A DNA stretch of 22,534 nucleotides from a virus. Position numbers and translations under genes: made by a program. Under the pieces are notes generated by a model that saw only the letters and a program-made list of their open reading frames with translations, did no database searches and was not told where the DNA came from. Shown piece after piece: positions 1 to 8,578 of the stretch (position 1 is its first letter; the number at the start of each line of letters is the position of its first letter). The DNA is taken from the IMG/VR virus record IMGVR_UViG_3300030060_001001, positions 1 through 22,534 of that record, one strand, 5' to 3'.

Positions 1-809
1 ATGATGTTTAATAATGTTTTATTAAGAACACTTGCTTTGTCAGCTATAGATCCAGGTGTGCCGATAGCATCTGATAACGCAATAGCTACTTCACCTTTGT
101 AATCTGTTTTGCCTAATATTTTTTCTAGTTTTTTAATTTCAGCATCATAAGCTGTTTCATAACTTTTTTCTCCTGCTGATTTGGTGCTTCTAGCTGGTTT
201 TTCTTTAGGATCTCCTGTATCTCCGAATACAGCTTTTTGTCCTGCAGGATTTAAAATAGATTCTTCAGGTTTTTCTTTTATAATTTCTTCTGTTAATGTT
301 GTTTTAATATCTTCTTTTGGAGCTGCACCGTAAAAATTAGGGTTTTGTAAATCTTCTTGAGTAAGAACTCCAAACTCTGTTTCATAAGGATTAGATACAG
401 GATCTAATAACTCTCCTCTTTTTCTAGCTTCGTTTAATTGATAGACCGAGGCTGCATATGGACCCACCGTAGCTGCGCCCGCTAAGAAATATGGATTAGT
501 TACACCTGGAGCTAAGACTCTTGCTGTACCTATTGCTTTCATTATTCCTGAAGGAGTTTTAGGTATATATCTACCAACAAATTGTTTTGCTTTGTTTATA
601 ATATTTTGTCCTCGCATTTGACCTACTTCAAAAGGATTGTTAGCAACAGTTTGCAAAGGCACTGTTTTAGTTCCTATTGGACTACCTGAAGGAATTTTTG
701 TAGCGCCACCTAAATTAACAAATCTTGGGTTTCCATTAGAAAATCCAGTTCTTAAAGAGGCTATACCTGCGTTACCACCACGTCTAAAAGAAGGTCTTTT
801 TAAAATCAT
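1..809 (-). CDS. Virion-associated protein, N-terminal 269 residues (runs off the window edge)
   Basis: The frame is open from the ATG at 807-809 to position 1, giving 269 residues without a stop. The start is fixed by a strong GGAGGT ribosome site about 6 bases upstream and by a TAATG junction with the preceding gene. The N-terminus is basic and glycine-rich (MILKRPSFRRGGNAGIASLR), followed by a small-residue-rich hydrophobic stretch near residues 95-120 and a charged Lys/Glu-rich region near 150-240. No enzyme motif is visible. As the third of three large low-complexity genes at the end of the structural region, it is probably an internal or ejected virion protein. That role is inferred from position and composition. 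The N-terminus resembles proteins I associate with uncultured marine phages. Confidence 0.75.
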   Translation of the reverse strand, partial: MILKRPSFRRGGNAGIASLRTGFSNGNPRFVNLGGATKIPSGSPIGTKTVPLQTVANNPFEVGQMRGQNIINKAKQFVGRYIPKTPSGIMKAIGTARVLAPGVTNPYFLAGAATVGPYAASVYQLNEARKRGELLDPVSNPYETEFGVLTQEDLQNPNFYGAAPKEDIKTTLTEEIIKEKPEESILNPAGQKAVFGDTGDPKEKPARSTKSAGEKSYETAYDAEIKKLEKILGKTDYKGEVAIALSDAIGTPGSIADKASVLNKTLLNI

Positions 810-1702
810 TATTTACCTCCAAAGATACTACCTAGACCATAAGCAGTTAATCCTGTTTGAAGAGCTTGTGATAATGGTCCAACTCCGCCACCTGCACCTG
901 GTTGTGTAGTTTGTGTAGATATTGGTATACCACCTGCTTGTGATGCTAATCCTGTACCTAAAACATTTAATCTACTAACTGGTTCTTGATAAGCTAATTG
1001 TGCTCTTTGTTGTGCTGCATCTAATAAAGCTTGGTTGAATCCTAAACTAGCTGTACCTGCACCACCTAATTGTTGAACGTTAGCTGCAACTAAAGATGGT
1101 TGCAAAGATGCTAAACCTCTTTGTTGATCAAAAGCTTGACCCGCTAATTGTTGTGCTTGACTAAAACCTTGTTGTGTTAATTGAGCTAGTAATGCTGCTC
1201 TGTTTCTATCTGATGTTGTTTGATACTCTGCTAATGCAACACCTTCTCTACCACCACCAAATGCTCCAGCACCAATCGCTTGTGCTTGAATTGCGGGTAT
1301 ACCTTTAGCTGCTTGAACATCAAACTCTTGTAGTGTTGTATCAATAACTTGTTGTTGATACGGAGACATAAAAGCTTGAAAAGCTTGTGGGCCAGAATAA
1401 GCTGCAGCTTGATCTAAGAATGGTTGAAAGCCAGCAACACCTGTACCAGTTCCAGCTCCTGTCAGTTGTCCTTCAGGACCAAATGATAATTGACCTAAGC
1501 CTGCTTGAGTGGCTGCCGCTTGTTGTGCTTGTTGAGTTAAAACATTTTGTCCAGCAACTTGTGGACCTAATTCAGCTAATGTTGGAACACCGGCTGTGCC
1601 TGGTGCTCTGCCTACTTGTTGTGTTAATAAATCTACATAATTTTCTTGAGCTGCTTCTAAAAAGGGTGCTCGTCTACTCAATGTTTCGTATGTTGTTGCC
1701 AT
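809..1702 (-). CDS. Gln/Ala-rich putative internal (ejection) virion protein
   Basis: The 297-residue protein is rich in Gln, Ala and Gly. Its long stretches would favour helices (about residues 100-240, with runs such as QAQQLAGQAFDQQRG), and it ends in a Gly-rich, weakly hydrophobic tail (GLTAYGLGSIFGGK). A central segment at about residues 110-160 (MSPYQQQVIDTTLQEFD, then GAGAFGGGREGVA) resembles a conserved core I recall from marine-phage virion proteins annotated as hypothetical or internal. It has no signal peptide and no catalytic motif. The start overlaps the stop of the upstream gene as TAATG, so the two are probably translationally coupled. A role in the ejectosome or as an internal core protein of a short-tailed phage is inferred from composition and neighbours. 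Confidence 0.7.
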   Translation of the reverse strand: MATTYETLSRRAPFLEAAQENYVDLLTQQVGRAPGTAGVPTLAELGPQVAGQNVLTQQAQQAAATQAGLGQLSFGPEGQLTGAGTGTGVAGFQPFLDQAAAYSGPQAFQAFMSPYQQQVIDTTLQEFDVQAAKGIPAIQAQAIGAGAFGGGREGVALAEYQTTSDRNRAALLAQLTQQGFSQAQQLAGQAFDQQRGLASLQPSLVAANVQQLGGAGTASLGFNQALLDAAQQRAQLAYQEPVSRLNVLGTGLASQAGGIPISTQTTQPGAGGGVGPLSQALQTGLTAYGLGSIFGGK

Positions 1703-4005
1703 TATGCTTTACCTACCTGTTCTGCTTGTTTCATTACGTTGTATAACTTTTCTGAGCCTTTTTCAACACTGCCTCCGCCTATGCCTCTAACGGCATCAGC
1801 TGTTAATACAAACTCATTTTTAGATAACATCGCTGGGACATCATCTGCTTTTTCTTTAACTCCTACAGGTACAAAGCCACCTGATTGTCTATAATCTAAT
1901 TCTTTGACTCCTGCTTCATTTGTTCTAACTGGTATTTCATTTACAGATCCTACATCTCCACCTTTAGAAAAACCTTTTATTTTTAAAAAAGCTTTTAATG
2001 CTGCAGAGTCTTTAGGAAACTTACTTGGATTACTTAATATTCTATATAGTTGAGGCATTGTAAAAGATCTGTCTGCTCCACCTAATTTAGCTAAATTTTT
2101 AAATAAGAAAGATTTTTCTAATCTTGTAAAGGCTAAAGGTAAGCCACCACCGCCACCCATTTTTAATTCATCAAGTCCTCCTTGCAAAGGGTCTATTTGT
2201 TTAACAGCTGATTCAATGCCTTGGCCGTATTTTTTTTTACCACCTGATCCTGACATTAAACCTATTCTGCCACCGTCAGCATAATTACCTCCTATGCCTC
2301 TTGTTCCAGCATATCTCTCGTCATAAACAGGAACATCATCTGTTCGTTGTCTATAATTTATTTTCTCTTCTATAATTGCTTTTTGTTCTTCTGGTTCTAA
2401 TTTATTATACCACTCGGCTCCTGTATCTAAATCAGTTCCCATACCAGAAACAAATTTACTAAATTCAAATTTTGCTCTTTGTAATGCTTTAGAATAATTA
2501 CCCTCTTCATCAAAAAAGAAATCTGCTATTTTTCCTATAACACCACTTCTTCCACCTTGATCATAACCTATTCTGCCACCGTCAGCTTCTAACTCTCTTA
2601 ATATTTCTTGTAACATATCTGCTTCTTCTTTTTCTTTATCAAACTTCATAAAAATTGTTGATTCAGGTGAAACAGGTTCACCAGCTTCTGCTACACCAGG
2701 TTCGATGTTTGTAATCTCATCTACCATCTCAGGATATTTCATGACGTTTTCTTCTAAAGCTATCATATCAATACCACCATTATCAAAACCTATTCTGCCA
2801 CCATCTTTTCTGTCTTCTGGAAAGTCACCAGTATCAGAAACTATTTTTAAATTGTCTCTTAATGCTTCTGACTTAAGAACTTCTTTAATCTTAACTCCAT
2901 TAGGTCCTTCTATCATTACTAAAACTGTGTCTGGATCTATTTCAAAACCCTCATCTTTTAAATCATCTAATGTAAAACTAAACTTTCCTTCCATAGCTTC
3001 AGACGCTTTAAGATTTTTAATTCTTCTATCACTATTGTTAGTTCCTTCAGAATAACCTATTCTGCCACCATCTTTTTGACCACCAAAGAAATTAGTTAAA
3101 TAAGTTGCATACTCAGCTTGTTTTTCTGCTTTTTGATCTTCATCATATTGTGCTTCTGTGTAATCTGGAATGCCTGCTTCGTTAGCAATTTGTTTTGCTT
3201 CAGCAAAAGATAATGCAAATGCTGCTGTTCCTAAAACTACAGGCTTATCTAAGTTTCCATCTTTGTCGTAAAAAACAGCTTTACCAACTTTTTTAGCAGC
3301 ATTTAAAACTTCACCACCAACACCTTTGTAATCTTGGTTTTGGAATTTATTAAGTACGCTTGATACAAAACTTGGATCTTTAGTTATAGTTTCTGCTTTA
3401 ATAACATCTATAGTTGGACCTACGTTACTTGCTGTCTCGTACACGTTAGGAAGCATATCACCATATTCAGGAGTAATTGCTGATGCTTGTCCTCTTTGTA
3501 AATTAATGTCAGCCATTGATTCTCTAAATGTTTTAGGTCCAGTTTCAGCTACTTCTGAAATTTCTGCAATCTCTGTGTTCGGCATTCTACGATCAGAAAA
3601 GAATTTACCTAAACCAGTTTGATCACCTATTGGACTTGAGAATGATGTAAATCCACTTAACCCACCAAAATCTTGTGTTCCAGGTAATGCTTGAAAGTCT
3701 GCACCACCAATGTATCTAGCTGCTTGACCACCTCCATAAGTTAATGCACCTCTTTTTAATGCATCACTTATACTACCTGATTGATCAAAGGATCCTATAC
3801 CTGCCATACCTGCTGCAAGAGCAGGGTTAAATGGTGCAACAAAAGGAGCTGCTGTTGAAGCTATTTTTGAAACTTCGTTAGGTATAATTTTACGTGCAAA
3901 TTTTTTAAGAGAACTACCTAAACCAAAGTTTTGTCTAGGTGAAAGGTTTGTAATTCCTCCCCGATTCTGTAATTGTCTTTGCATCTGTGATCTTGATATA
4001 GCCAT
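1702..4005 (-). CDS. Large virion protein with four DGGRIG repeats and a DDVPAMLSKNEFV C-terminal motif
   Basis: The 767-residue protein has a basic N-terminus and a small-residue-rich segment at about residues 50-120. The exact hexapeptide DGGRIG occurs four times, at about residues 312, 401, 475 and 577, separated by acidic Lys/Glu-rich stretches. The C-terminus holds DDVPAMLSKNEFV near residue 721, followed by TADAVRGIGGG. I associate that motif with the ends of tail-tape-measure-like or internal proteins of many marine phages. The first gap in the gene order after the glycosyltransferases (53 bases) precedes it, and its ribosome site is weak (ACGGAAATT before ATG). It is probably an internal or ejected virion protein. 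Membrane, lysozyme and protease motifs are not apparent. Confidence 0.75.
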   Translation of the reverse strand: MAISRSQMQRQLQNRGGITNLSPRQNFGLGSSLKKFARKIIPNEVSKIASTAAPFVAPFNPALAAGMAGIGSFDQSGSISDALKRGALTYGGGQAARYIGGADFQALPGTQDFGGLSGFTSFSSPIGDQTGLGKFFSDRRMPNTEIAEISEVAETGPKTFRESMADINLQRGQASAITPEYGDMLPNVYETASNVGPTIDVIKAETITKDPSFVSSVLNKFQNQDYKGVGGEVLNAAKKVGKAVFYDKDGNLDKPVVLGTAAFALSFAEAKQIANEAGIPDYTEAQYDEDQKAEKQAEYATYLTNFFGGQKDGGRIGYSEGTNNSDRRIKNLKASEAMEGKFSFTLDDLKDEGFEIDPDTVLVMIEGPNGVKIKEVLKSEALRDNLKIVSDTGDFPEDRKDGGRIGFDNGGIDMIALEENVMKYPEMVDEITNIEPGVAEAGEPVSPESTIFMKFDKEKEEADMLQEILRELEADGGRIGYDQGGRSGVIGKIADFFFDEEGNYSKALQRAKFEFSKFVSGMGTDLDTGAEWYNKLEPEEQKAIIEEKINYRQRTDDVPVYDERYAGTRGIGGNYADGGRIGLMSGSGGKKKYGQGIESAVKQIDPLQGGLDELKMGGGGGLPLAFTRLEKSFLFKNLAKLGGADRSFTMPQLYRILSNPSKFPKDSAALKAFLKIKGFSKGGDVGSVNEIPVRTNEAGVKELDYRQSGGFVPVGVKEKADDVPAMLSKNEFVLTADAVRGIGGGSVEKGSEKLYNVMKQAEQVGKA
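2261..3072 (-). repeat. Four dispersed copies of the DGGRIG-coding sequence
   Basis: The 17-base plus-strand sequence CCTATTCTGCCACCRTC occurs at 2261-2277, 2567-2583, 2789-2805 and 3056-3072. It is nearly invariant (R is G twice and A twice) and always in the same reading frame, encoding DGGRIG followed by an aromatic or Leu residue and a Gly/Asp/Ser-rich turn. Spacing is irregular (222 to 306 bases), so this is a dispersed linear motif and not a tandem repeat domain. Confidence 0.9.
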
Positions 4006-4047
4006 AATTTCCGTTAAATTTATTGTTAGGCAGGCGCAGAATCCTGT

Positions 4048-4075
4048 AATATATGACTTTATTTGATTTTTTTAA
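4048..4075 (-). promoter_or_regulatory. Possible sigma70-type promoter before the internal virion genes
   Basis: Reading the minus strand, TTAAAA (4070-4075) is followed after 16 bases by TATATT (4048-4053). This lies across the end of the upstream glycosyltransferase gene and the 53-base gap before the 767-residue gene. The -10 element matches five of six consensus bases and the -35 element four. In such A/T-rich DNA a chance match is likely. Confidence 0.25.
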
Positions 4076-4922
4076 CAGGGTCAACTGTTTTAAGGTCTGT
4101 TAGTTCATCCCAAAAACGCCCACAATATTGATGATCTCCCACATGGGTAATGTAATCTAAGACATAAAGATAAGTTTTACCGCCCATTTCTAACCATCTT
4201 TGACAGAAACCAAAGTCTTCTCCAAAGTATCTTTTAGTTTTAGGATCGTGTAAACACTCAAATAAGTTATACATATTAGGCTTTTTAGTTTCTTTACCGT
4301 TGATAAAAGTAGGTTGATAGATCTCTAGTTCTGGATGAGCCTTTATCATCTTTTCAATAACACTTCTTTTAATTAACATACATCCAGTAGGAGCGTGTGT
4401 AACTTCTACTAACCCTTCCTCTACATTAAACTTCTTAGGATCTTTCATTTTTATAGGAAAAGTAAAACCTAATTTAGATATATGATCCGAATCCTTAGCT
4501 CCATGTTTCTGAAGCTTTCTAAATATTTTATCCCAATCTAGAAACTTCATAGGATAGGGACAAGCTATAATATCCTTGTCTTTTTCTAACATCGTAAAGA
4601 TAGTTTTGTGTTGAAAATCAATATCTGAGTCTATAAATAAAAGGTGGGTGTAATTATCTTTGTGAGTTATGAAATCAGCTACACATAAATTTCTTCCTTG
4701 TTGAACAAGAGATGATTTAAGTAAAGTAAAACTAACTACAATGTTTTTCATAATACAGGCCTGTTGAAATTTAAGCATAGATTGAACGTAGTGAATACTT
4801 GCCCCACTGTGCATAGGCGTACATACCATAATTTTATACTTAGGATTTACCATGGTAGCTTTGTTGGTTAAGTCTATAGTTTCAACGCCTTCGCCAAACC
4901 ATATCGGTTCATTATTTTCCAT
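4059..4922 (-). CDS. Glycosyltransferase, GT-A fold with DxD motif
   Basis: The 287-residue protein has a GT-A-like layout: an N-terminal Rossmann-like segment (YKIMVCTPMHSG near residue 29), a hydrophobic strand ending in FIDSDIDF with the DxD metal/sugar-nucleotide site at residues 98-100, a TGCMLIKR segment near 179, and GEDFGFCQRW with a candidate acidic pair at residues 235-236. A conserved-looking His follows at 260 (ITHVG). It would transfer a sugar from a nucleotide-sugar donor, and the acceptor cannot be read from sequence. It overlaps the preceding GT-B gene by 11 bases, so the two probably act together. Possible targets are a virion protein, hydroxylated product of the nearby oxygenases, or host surface glycan. 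Confidence 0.8.
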   Translation of the reverse strand: MENNEPIWFGEGVETIDLTNKATMVNPKYKIMVCTPMHSGASIHYVQSMLKFQQACIMKNIVVSFTLLKSSLVQQGRNLCVADFITHKDNYTHLLFIDSDIDFQHKTIFTMLEKDKDIIACPYPMKFLDWDKIFRKLQKHGAKDSDHISKLGFTFPIKMKDPKKFNVEEGLVEVTHAPTGCMLIKRSVIEKMIKAHPELEIYQPTFINGKETKKPNMYNLFECLHDPKTKRYFGEDFGFCQRWLEMGGKTYLYVLDYITHVGDHQYCGRFWDELTDLKTVDPVKKIK

Positions 4923-5844
4923 TTAGTAATCCTTCCAATGTTCTTTTCCAGTTGATAGATTGCTTAGACCAACCATAATACTTTCTTGCGTATTCTGATT
5001 GTAACATTAAATGTTCGTGTAAGGAAGGGTCAGATAAAGTAGGTACGACCGCATCAATAGCATAAGCAAATTTTTGAGACAAAGCTCTGTAGTTATTATC
5101 ATAAGGAATATACAAAGCGTATTCTGCACACGTTTCATAGAGGGCTCCGAAGTCCGTGAGTATACAGTAAAGACCCGCAGCCATTGATTCGATGGCCGAG
5201 ATGCATGACGTTTCTTCCCAGATACTTGGATAAACAAACATATGATAATCTTGTAAATGTTCTTTGATATAACTATTTGGTTTATAGCCTATATAGTTTA
5301 CGTTCTTTAATTGTTTAGCTTGATCATATAAATTTTGATATTGAGGATCATTTTTTTCTGCAAAGTCTTTTCCATATACCTCACAACTAGAATACACATC
5401 TAGGGTTAAATTACTTTTTACAAGCTGCATAGCGCCAAGTAATACAGATAGTCCTCTCCAGGGTGTGCAATGATGAATAAGTTTTATAGGTTCTCCTTTT
5501 TGATAAGGCTTTCTCATAGGTATTTCATCAATACCATTTTTAATTATAGTGCATCTATCTAATGGTATCTTAAATACTTTACGAAACTGTTCAAAGTTCC
5601 AGTGAGAATTAAATACATATAGGTCATATTTATTAAGGTTCTTGGGATCTTTAAACCAGGGGAAAATATTTGGTTGATCCCAAGAATTTTTTTGCCATAA
5701 GACATTCGGTTTTGTTGGATGTAAAGGAATTTTTTCTGGCACAGAAGTTGTAATCTGTACTTTATCTAGTAGATCTTTATCAACATATTTAGATAAATAT
5801 TCTAGTTGTAGTTCAGTCCCACCTTTAGGATTTTGGTTCATCAT
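4912..5844 (-). CDS. Glycosyltransferase, GT-B fold (family 4-like)
   Basis: The 310-residue protein carries the GGTE segment at residues 8-11 that contributes to the donor/acceptor cleft near the N-terminus of this group. The C-terminal half holds YPSIWEETSC...IESMAAG with the E-x7-E pair at residues 211 and 219 typical of retaining family-4 enzymes. The N-terminal half is short, and there are only seven residues before GGTE. The start is nevertheless firm, because an in-frame TGA lies four codons upstream of ATGATG. It overlaps the small upstream gene by 20 bases and the GT-A gene by 11. Acceptor and sugar are unknown. Two glycosyltransferases of different folds suggest successive sugar additions. 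Confidence 0.85.
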   Translation of the reverse strand: MMNQNPKGGTELQLEYLSKYVDKDLLDKVQITTSVPEKIPLHPTKPNVLWQKNSWDQPNIFPWFKDPKNLNKYDLYVFNSHWNFEQFRKVFKIPLDRCTIIKNGIDEIPMRKPYQKGEPIKLIHHCTPWRGLSVLLGAMQLVKSNLTLDVYSSCEVYGKDFAEKNDPQYQNLYDQAKQLKNVNYIGYKPNSYIKEHLQDYHMFVYPSIWEETSCISAIESMAAGLYCILTDFGALYETCAEYALYIPYDNNYRALSQKFAYAIDAVVPTLSDPSLHEHLMLQSEYARKYYGWSKQSINWKRTLEGLLNGK

Positions 5845-6007
5845 TTTTTTGATTCATTACTTTCTGTATAATTTCTAATCCTTTTGGATCTACCTTTACT
5901 GTACAATCTTTTACAATATCCGGTCCTTCTTTCTCTTCTTTAAAAACTTCTCCTGTTTTCTTGTTACGCCAAGTATAAACAGTCTCACATTTAACTTTAG
6001 TTATCAT
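5825..6007 (-). CDS. Small hypothetical protein, 60 residues
   Basis: This is a charged 60-residue protein. The N-terminal half looks like a short beta hairpin (VYTWRNKKTGEVFKEEKEGPD) and the C-terminal half is probably helical. Two Cys (residues 7 and 35) are present but not arranged as a metal knuckle. It overlaps the preceding gene by 11 bases and the following glycosyltransferase by 20, and its Lys/Glu-rich coding bias matches its neighbours. I do not recognise a function. Confidence 0.6.
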   Translation of the reverse strand: MITKVKCETVYTWRNKKTGEVFKEEKEGPDIVKDCTVKVDPKGLEIIQKVMNQKNDEPKS

Positions 6008-6332
6008 CTCTATTCATTTCTAATATTGACGCTATTGCAAATAACTCATTTGCTTGAGTTGCTTGAACTTTTAAAATTTCGCCCTCCATCATAATTAAGG
6101 GTTCTGTAAGAATTTGTTCTGTAGCTTTGGCTGATATAGTTTTATCTTTAACGATGTTAAAGATATTTGAGGAAGCGTCGACCAATGTAATATTAATTTC
6201 TGTTCCTGAGTTTGCATCTTCTGTAACTAATAAAGATTTTACAATGGCTCTAGAATTAGAAGGACACGTATACAAAGTTGTTAGATTTGTAGTAGTTAAA
6301 TCTACTTTTGCATTTAAATAAATATTAGCCAT
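5997..6332 (-). CDS. Small beta-rich virion-type protein
   Basis: The 111-residue protein begins MANIYLNAKVDLTTTNLTTLYTCPSN and continues with alternating hydrophobic beta strands (AIVKSLLVTED, INITLVDASS, GEILKVQAT). Its composition is that of a small phage structural domain. It resembles a family I associate with tail regions of marine phages, usually annotated as hypothetical or structural. It starts inside the end of the upstream gene (8-base overlap) and has only a weak ribosome site (AAAGG), so coupled translation is likely. A structural or virion-associated role is inferred. Confidence 0.65.
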   Translation of the reverse strand: MANIYLNAKVDLTTTNLTTLYTCPSNSRAIVKSLLVTEDANSGTEINITLVDASSNIFNIVKDKTISAKATEQILTEPLIMMEGEILKVQATQANELFAIASILEMNRDDN

Positions 6333-6489
6333 TAAAAAAATTAAACCTTTCTAGTTCTTCTTTTTGTTCTTTTAGAAATGTAGTATTAAGCTGTTGTTTC
6401 ATTGTTGTCAAGGACTCTACAATTTGTCTTTGATTTTGTGGATTATATTCCGCAGAGGGCTCCGGTATGTAAGCTGTAATTTTAGGCAT
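6325..6489 (-). CDS. Small coiled-coil-like protein, 54 residues
   Basis: The gene runs from the ATG at 6487-6489 to a TAA at 6325-6327. A Pro-rich start (MPKITAYIPEPSAEYNP) leads into a Gln/Glu/Lys/Leu-rich segment at about residues 18-50 with heptad-like hydrophobic spacing, ending in FNFFNG. The ATG overlaps the previous stop as TAATG and the end overlaps the next start by 8 bases. This exact packing between two genes is the main reason to accept such a short frame. The function is unknown. A small scaffold, chaperone or spacer linked to the tail nozzle gene just upstream is possible. Confidence 0.65.
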   Translation of the reverse strand: MPKITAYIPEPSAEYNPQNQRQIVESLTTMKQQLNTTFLKEQKEELERFNFFNG

Positions 6490-6623
6490 TATGCTTTCTT
6501 CTTATCTACTCTTTTAATTTTACCTTTGTTCTTAGAAGCGTAAAAAACTTGTTCTGCTTTTTTCTTGCCGTATTGTTTTTTCATAGACTTCATAATTTTT
6601 TTACCTTTAGGTGTTAGTGGCAT
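6489..6623 (-). CDS. Very basic small protein, 44 residues ('PLTPKGKKIM' type)
   Basis: The gene runs from the ATG at 6621-6623 to a TAA at 6489-6491. The sequence MPLTPKGKKIMKSMKKQYGK continues with VFYASKNKGKIKRVD and a Lys-rich end. About 40 percent of residues are Lys or Arg. A strong ribosome site (AAGGAGATAAC) precedes the start, inside the end of the nozzle gene. Proteins with this beginning recur in phages, typically unannotated. The charge suggests nucleic acid binding, perhaps association with packaged DNA, but that is inference. Confidence 0.75.
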   Translation of the reverse strand: MPLTPKGKKIMKSMKKQYGKKKAEQVFYASKNKGKIKRVDKKKA

Positions 6624-6625
6624 TG

Positions 6626-8578
6626 TTATCTCCTTCCATCTGGTTGTGCATCAAGTCTAAGAGATCCATATCGCCATGTCTCACCAACTGATTCGTTTTC
6701 TATTTTTACACTAAGCAATCTACCTCTTGCTCGAGTATCTATTTTTGTTGTGGTGCTTGTAACTGTAAATGGTCCTAACGGTGAAACAGTTTGAGTTTCA
6801 GAAGGGAAGTCACTAATGAATAATGAAATCTTTGAATTACCAACTATTTGTTTATAGTCAGGAATAAACCTTCTCATAGACATTAAAAATTCACCATCAT
6901 CAATATCAAAATCTGATGATCTAATAAATGCAGCTATGGCACTTGTACCAGTGCTATTAATTTGATCTGTGCCTTTTTCATGACAATAGTAAACAGTTGC
7001 TCCGTAAGTGTCAGTAATTCCAGATATAGGAAATAATGGAACATCTGATGGATCATTAGTTCCGCTTTGACCTTTAGCTACATAATTAGTTGCATAAGGT
7101 TCAGTAAAGACATCGCCATCTTGATACGTTGTTCTATCTAAAGATCCTGTATACCAGCTTGCTTCACCATAATTATAAGTAACAACCCGATCTACTTGTA
7201 GAGATCCTGATTTAGGATAGAACCAATTAACCTCTGTGTATAAACTATTATGACCTGAGTAAACAACTTCACTCGCATCAAAATTTAAACCTAAGTTTCC
7301 ATCACCTGTAGTAAATACAAAATCTTCAACCAAACAAGGTAATTGTTTTACAGTACCATCGTATTGAAAGAAACCACCCGTAGTCCCCATCCAAAACACA
7401 GCCCCCTGTGCAAAAGATACAGCATGTTGTCCAAGACAACCGCAGTTAGTTCCTACTTGTCTAATACTAAATGTAAAAGGTGGACCTACAAATTGTGCAA
7501 CATAAGCAGCTTGATCAGTTAATATTAAAATATAGTCTTTACCTTGAACTGCTGCTACAATCTTATTGCCTTGATCTAATTGAAATGTTCCAGCGGTGTT
7601 TGTAGCTGTGGGTGCATATACAGACGTAGACTCTTGATCTGAAAATCTAATAAACATCGGGTCTTGAGTAGCGACGTTACCAATTGTAGTTTCAGTTCCT
7701 AAATGAAATAAGTGTCTGTCTGTTTCAGAAACAATAGTTAATCTTGAAGCTGTTGGTGCTCCGCTCATTAAAGCTGATCTTATAGTACGAGCATTAGTTG
7801 CTCCAGCGTCCCAAGTAAAAGATTTGCCATTAGCAATAGTTGCTATTAAAGTTTCTCCAAAATTATCTAATGACCAATTACCTGGTTCAAGTGTTACATT
7901 AGAAGTTGCTCGTTCTGTACCCCAAGTTGAGTTACCCCAAAGATATGTGCCCCAACCATAACCAAGAGTTTGAACGGTAGGTCCTACTTCAGTATATGGA
8001 GTTACGGTTACAGATCCACCGGCGCTCATTCCTGTTCCGTTGTTTTCTGTTGTTGTAACACCAGCAGCAGGATTAGTTAAACTAATTGTAAAAGAGTTAG
8101 TTGTTGTAGTTAAAACTTCAAACGGATGAGTGGTAAAATCACTTGCTCCTAAAGTAGTGTTGGCTCCTATAGATACAGAACTTAAAACAATGTATCGACC
8201 TGGTTCTAATCCATGACCTGTAAAATTTATAGTTACCGTAGCTGCAGCTGCAGCTGACGTAGTAAAAGTTCCTGTGCCTGATAAGGCACTATCTAGTGGA
8301 CTAATGTCATAGAAAGCTCCACCATAGTATAAAAATAAACCTTGAGATGTTCCAATGGCAGCGTATTTTTCTCCAGCCAAAGATGTCCAAGTATGTTGGG
8401 CTCTTGCTACACCTGGTAAAGTATGTTGATCGTTAGTTAATTGTTGCCAACCACCAGTCTTTTCAGGGATACCATACCTAAATCTAACAAAGTCTCCATC
8501 TATCCATTTACCTGGAGAAGCTGCGGGAGTCCCTTGTTTATCAAAACCTGGTTGGAATCTTACTTTTTTTAATGCCAT
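6626..8578 (-). CDS. Tail nozzle/hub protein, P22 gp10-like
   Basis: The 650-residue protein begins MALKKVRFQPGFDKQGT, then GKWIDGDFVRFRYGIPEKTGGW, the signature N-terminus of the beta-propeller-like tail nozzle of short-tailed phages (functional analogue of P22 gp10 and T7 gp12). Propeller-like repeats follow (SRLTIVSETDRHLFHLG, DYILILTDQAAYVAQF, AVFWMGTTGGFFQYDG). A Thr/Ala/Ser-rich insertion at about residues 100-195 probably forms an added surface domain, and residues 208-220 carry a GWG-x3-WG-x3-WG motif shared with the repeat protein at 16081-17658. It would cap the tail below the gp4-like adaptor. A GGGGA ribosome site lies just upstream, after a 29-base gap separating it from the oxygenase block. 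Confidence 0.85.
   Translation of the reverse strand: MALKKVRFQPGFDKQGTPAASPGKWIDGDFVRFRYGIPEKTGGWQQLTNDQHTLPGVARAQHTWTSLAGEKYAAIGTSQGLFLYYGGAFYDISPLDSALSGTGTFTTSAAAAATVTINFTGHGLEPGRYIVLSSVSIGANTTLGASDFTTHPFEVLTTTTNSFTISLTNPAAGVTTTENNGTGMSAGGSVTVTPYTEVGPTVQTLGYGWGTYLWGNSTWGTERATSNVTLEPGNWSLDNFGETLIATIANGKSFTWDAGATNARTIRSALMSGAPTASRLTIVSETDRHLFHLGTETTIGNVATQDPMFIRFSDQESTSVYAPTATNTAGTFQLDQGNKIVAAVQGKDYILILTDQAAYVAQFVGPPFTFSIRQVGTNCGCLGQHAVSFAQGAVFWMGTTGGFFQYDGTVKQLPCLVEDFVFTTGDGNLGLNFDASEVVYSGHNSLYTEVNWFYPKSGSLQVDRVVTYNYGEASWYTGSLDRTTYQDGDVFTEPYATNYVAKGQSGTNDPSDVPLFPISGITDTYGATVYYCHEKGTDQINSTGTSAIAAFIRSSDFDIDDGEFLMSMRRFIPDYKQIVGNSKISLFISDFPSETQTVSPLGPFTVTSTTTKIDTRARGRLLSVKIENESVGETWRYGSLRLDAQPDGRR

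Noticed and set aside
637-909. Plus-strand open frame across the junction of two minus-strand genes
   Set aside because: It is antisense to two well-packed genes that share a TAATG junction. Its sequence has no domain-like pattern and no ribosome site.
4033-4048. CAGG...CCTG inverted repeat before the 767-residue gene considered as a terminator
   Set aside because: The stem is 4 bp with an 8-base loop and no T tract, too weak to support.
5007-5237. Nested minus-strand frame of 76 codons
   Set aside because: It lies in another frame inside the GT-B gene, whose catalytic E-x7-E motif is encoded over the same bases.
5840-5852. Seven-A run at the start of the GT-B gene, considered as a programmed frameshift fusing the 60-residue protein to it
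   Set aside because: The frames would need a +1 (or -2) shift, not the -1 shift that A-rich slippery sites favour. The GT-B gene has its own ATG after an in-frame TGA.
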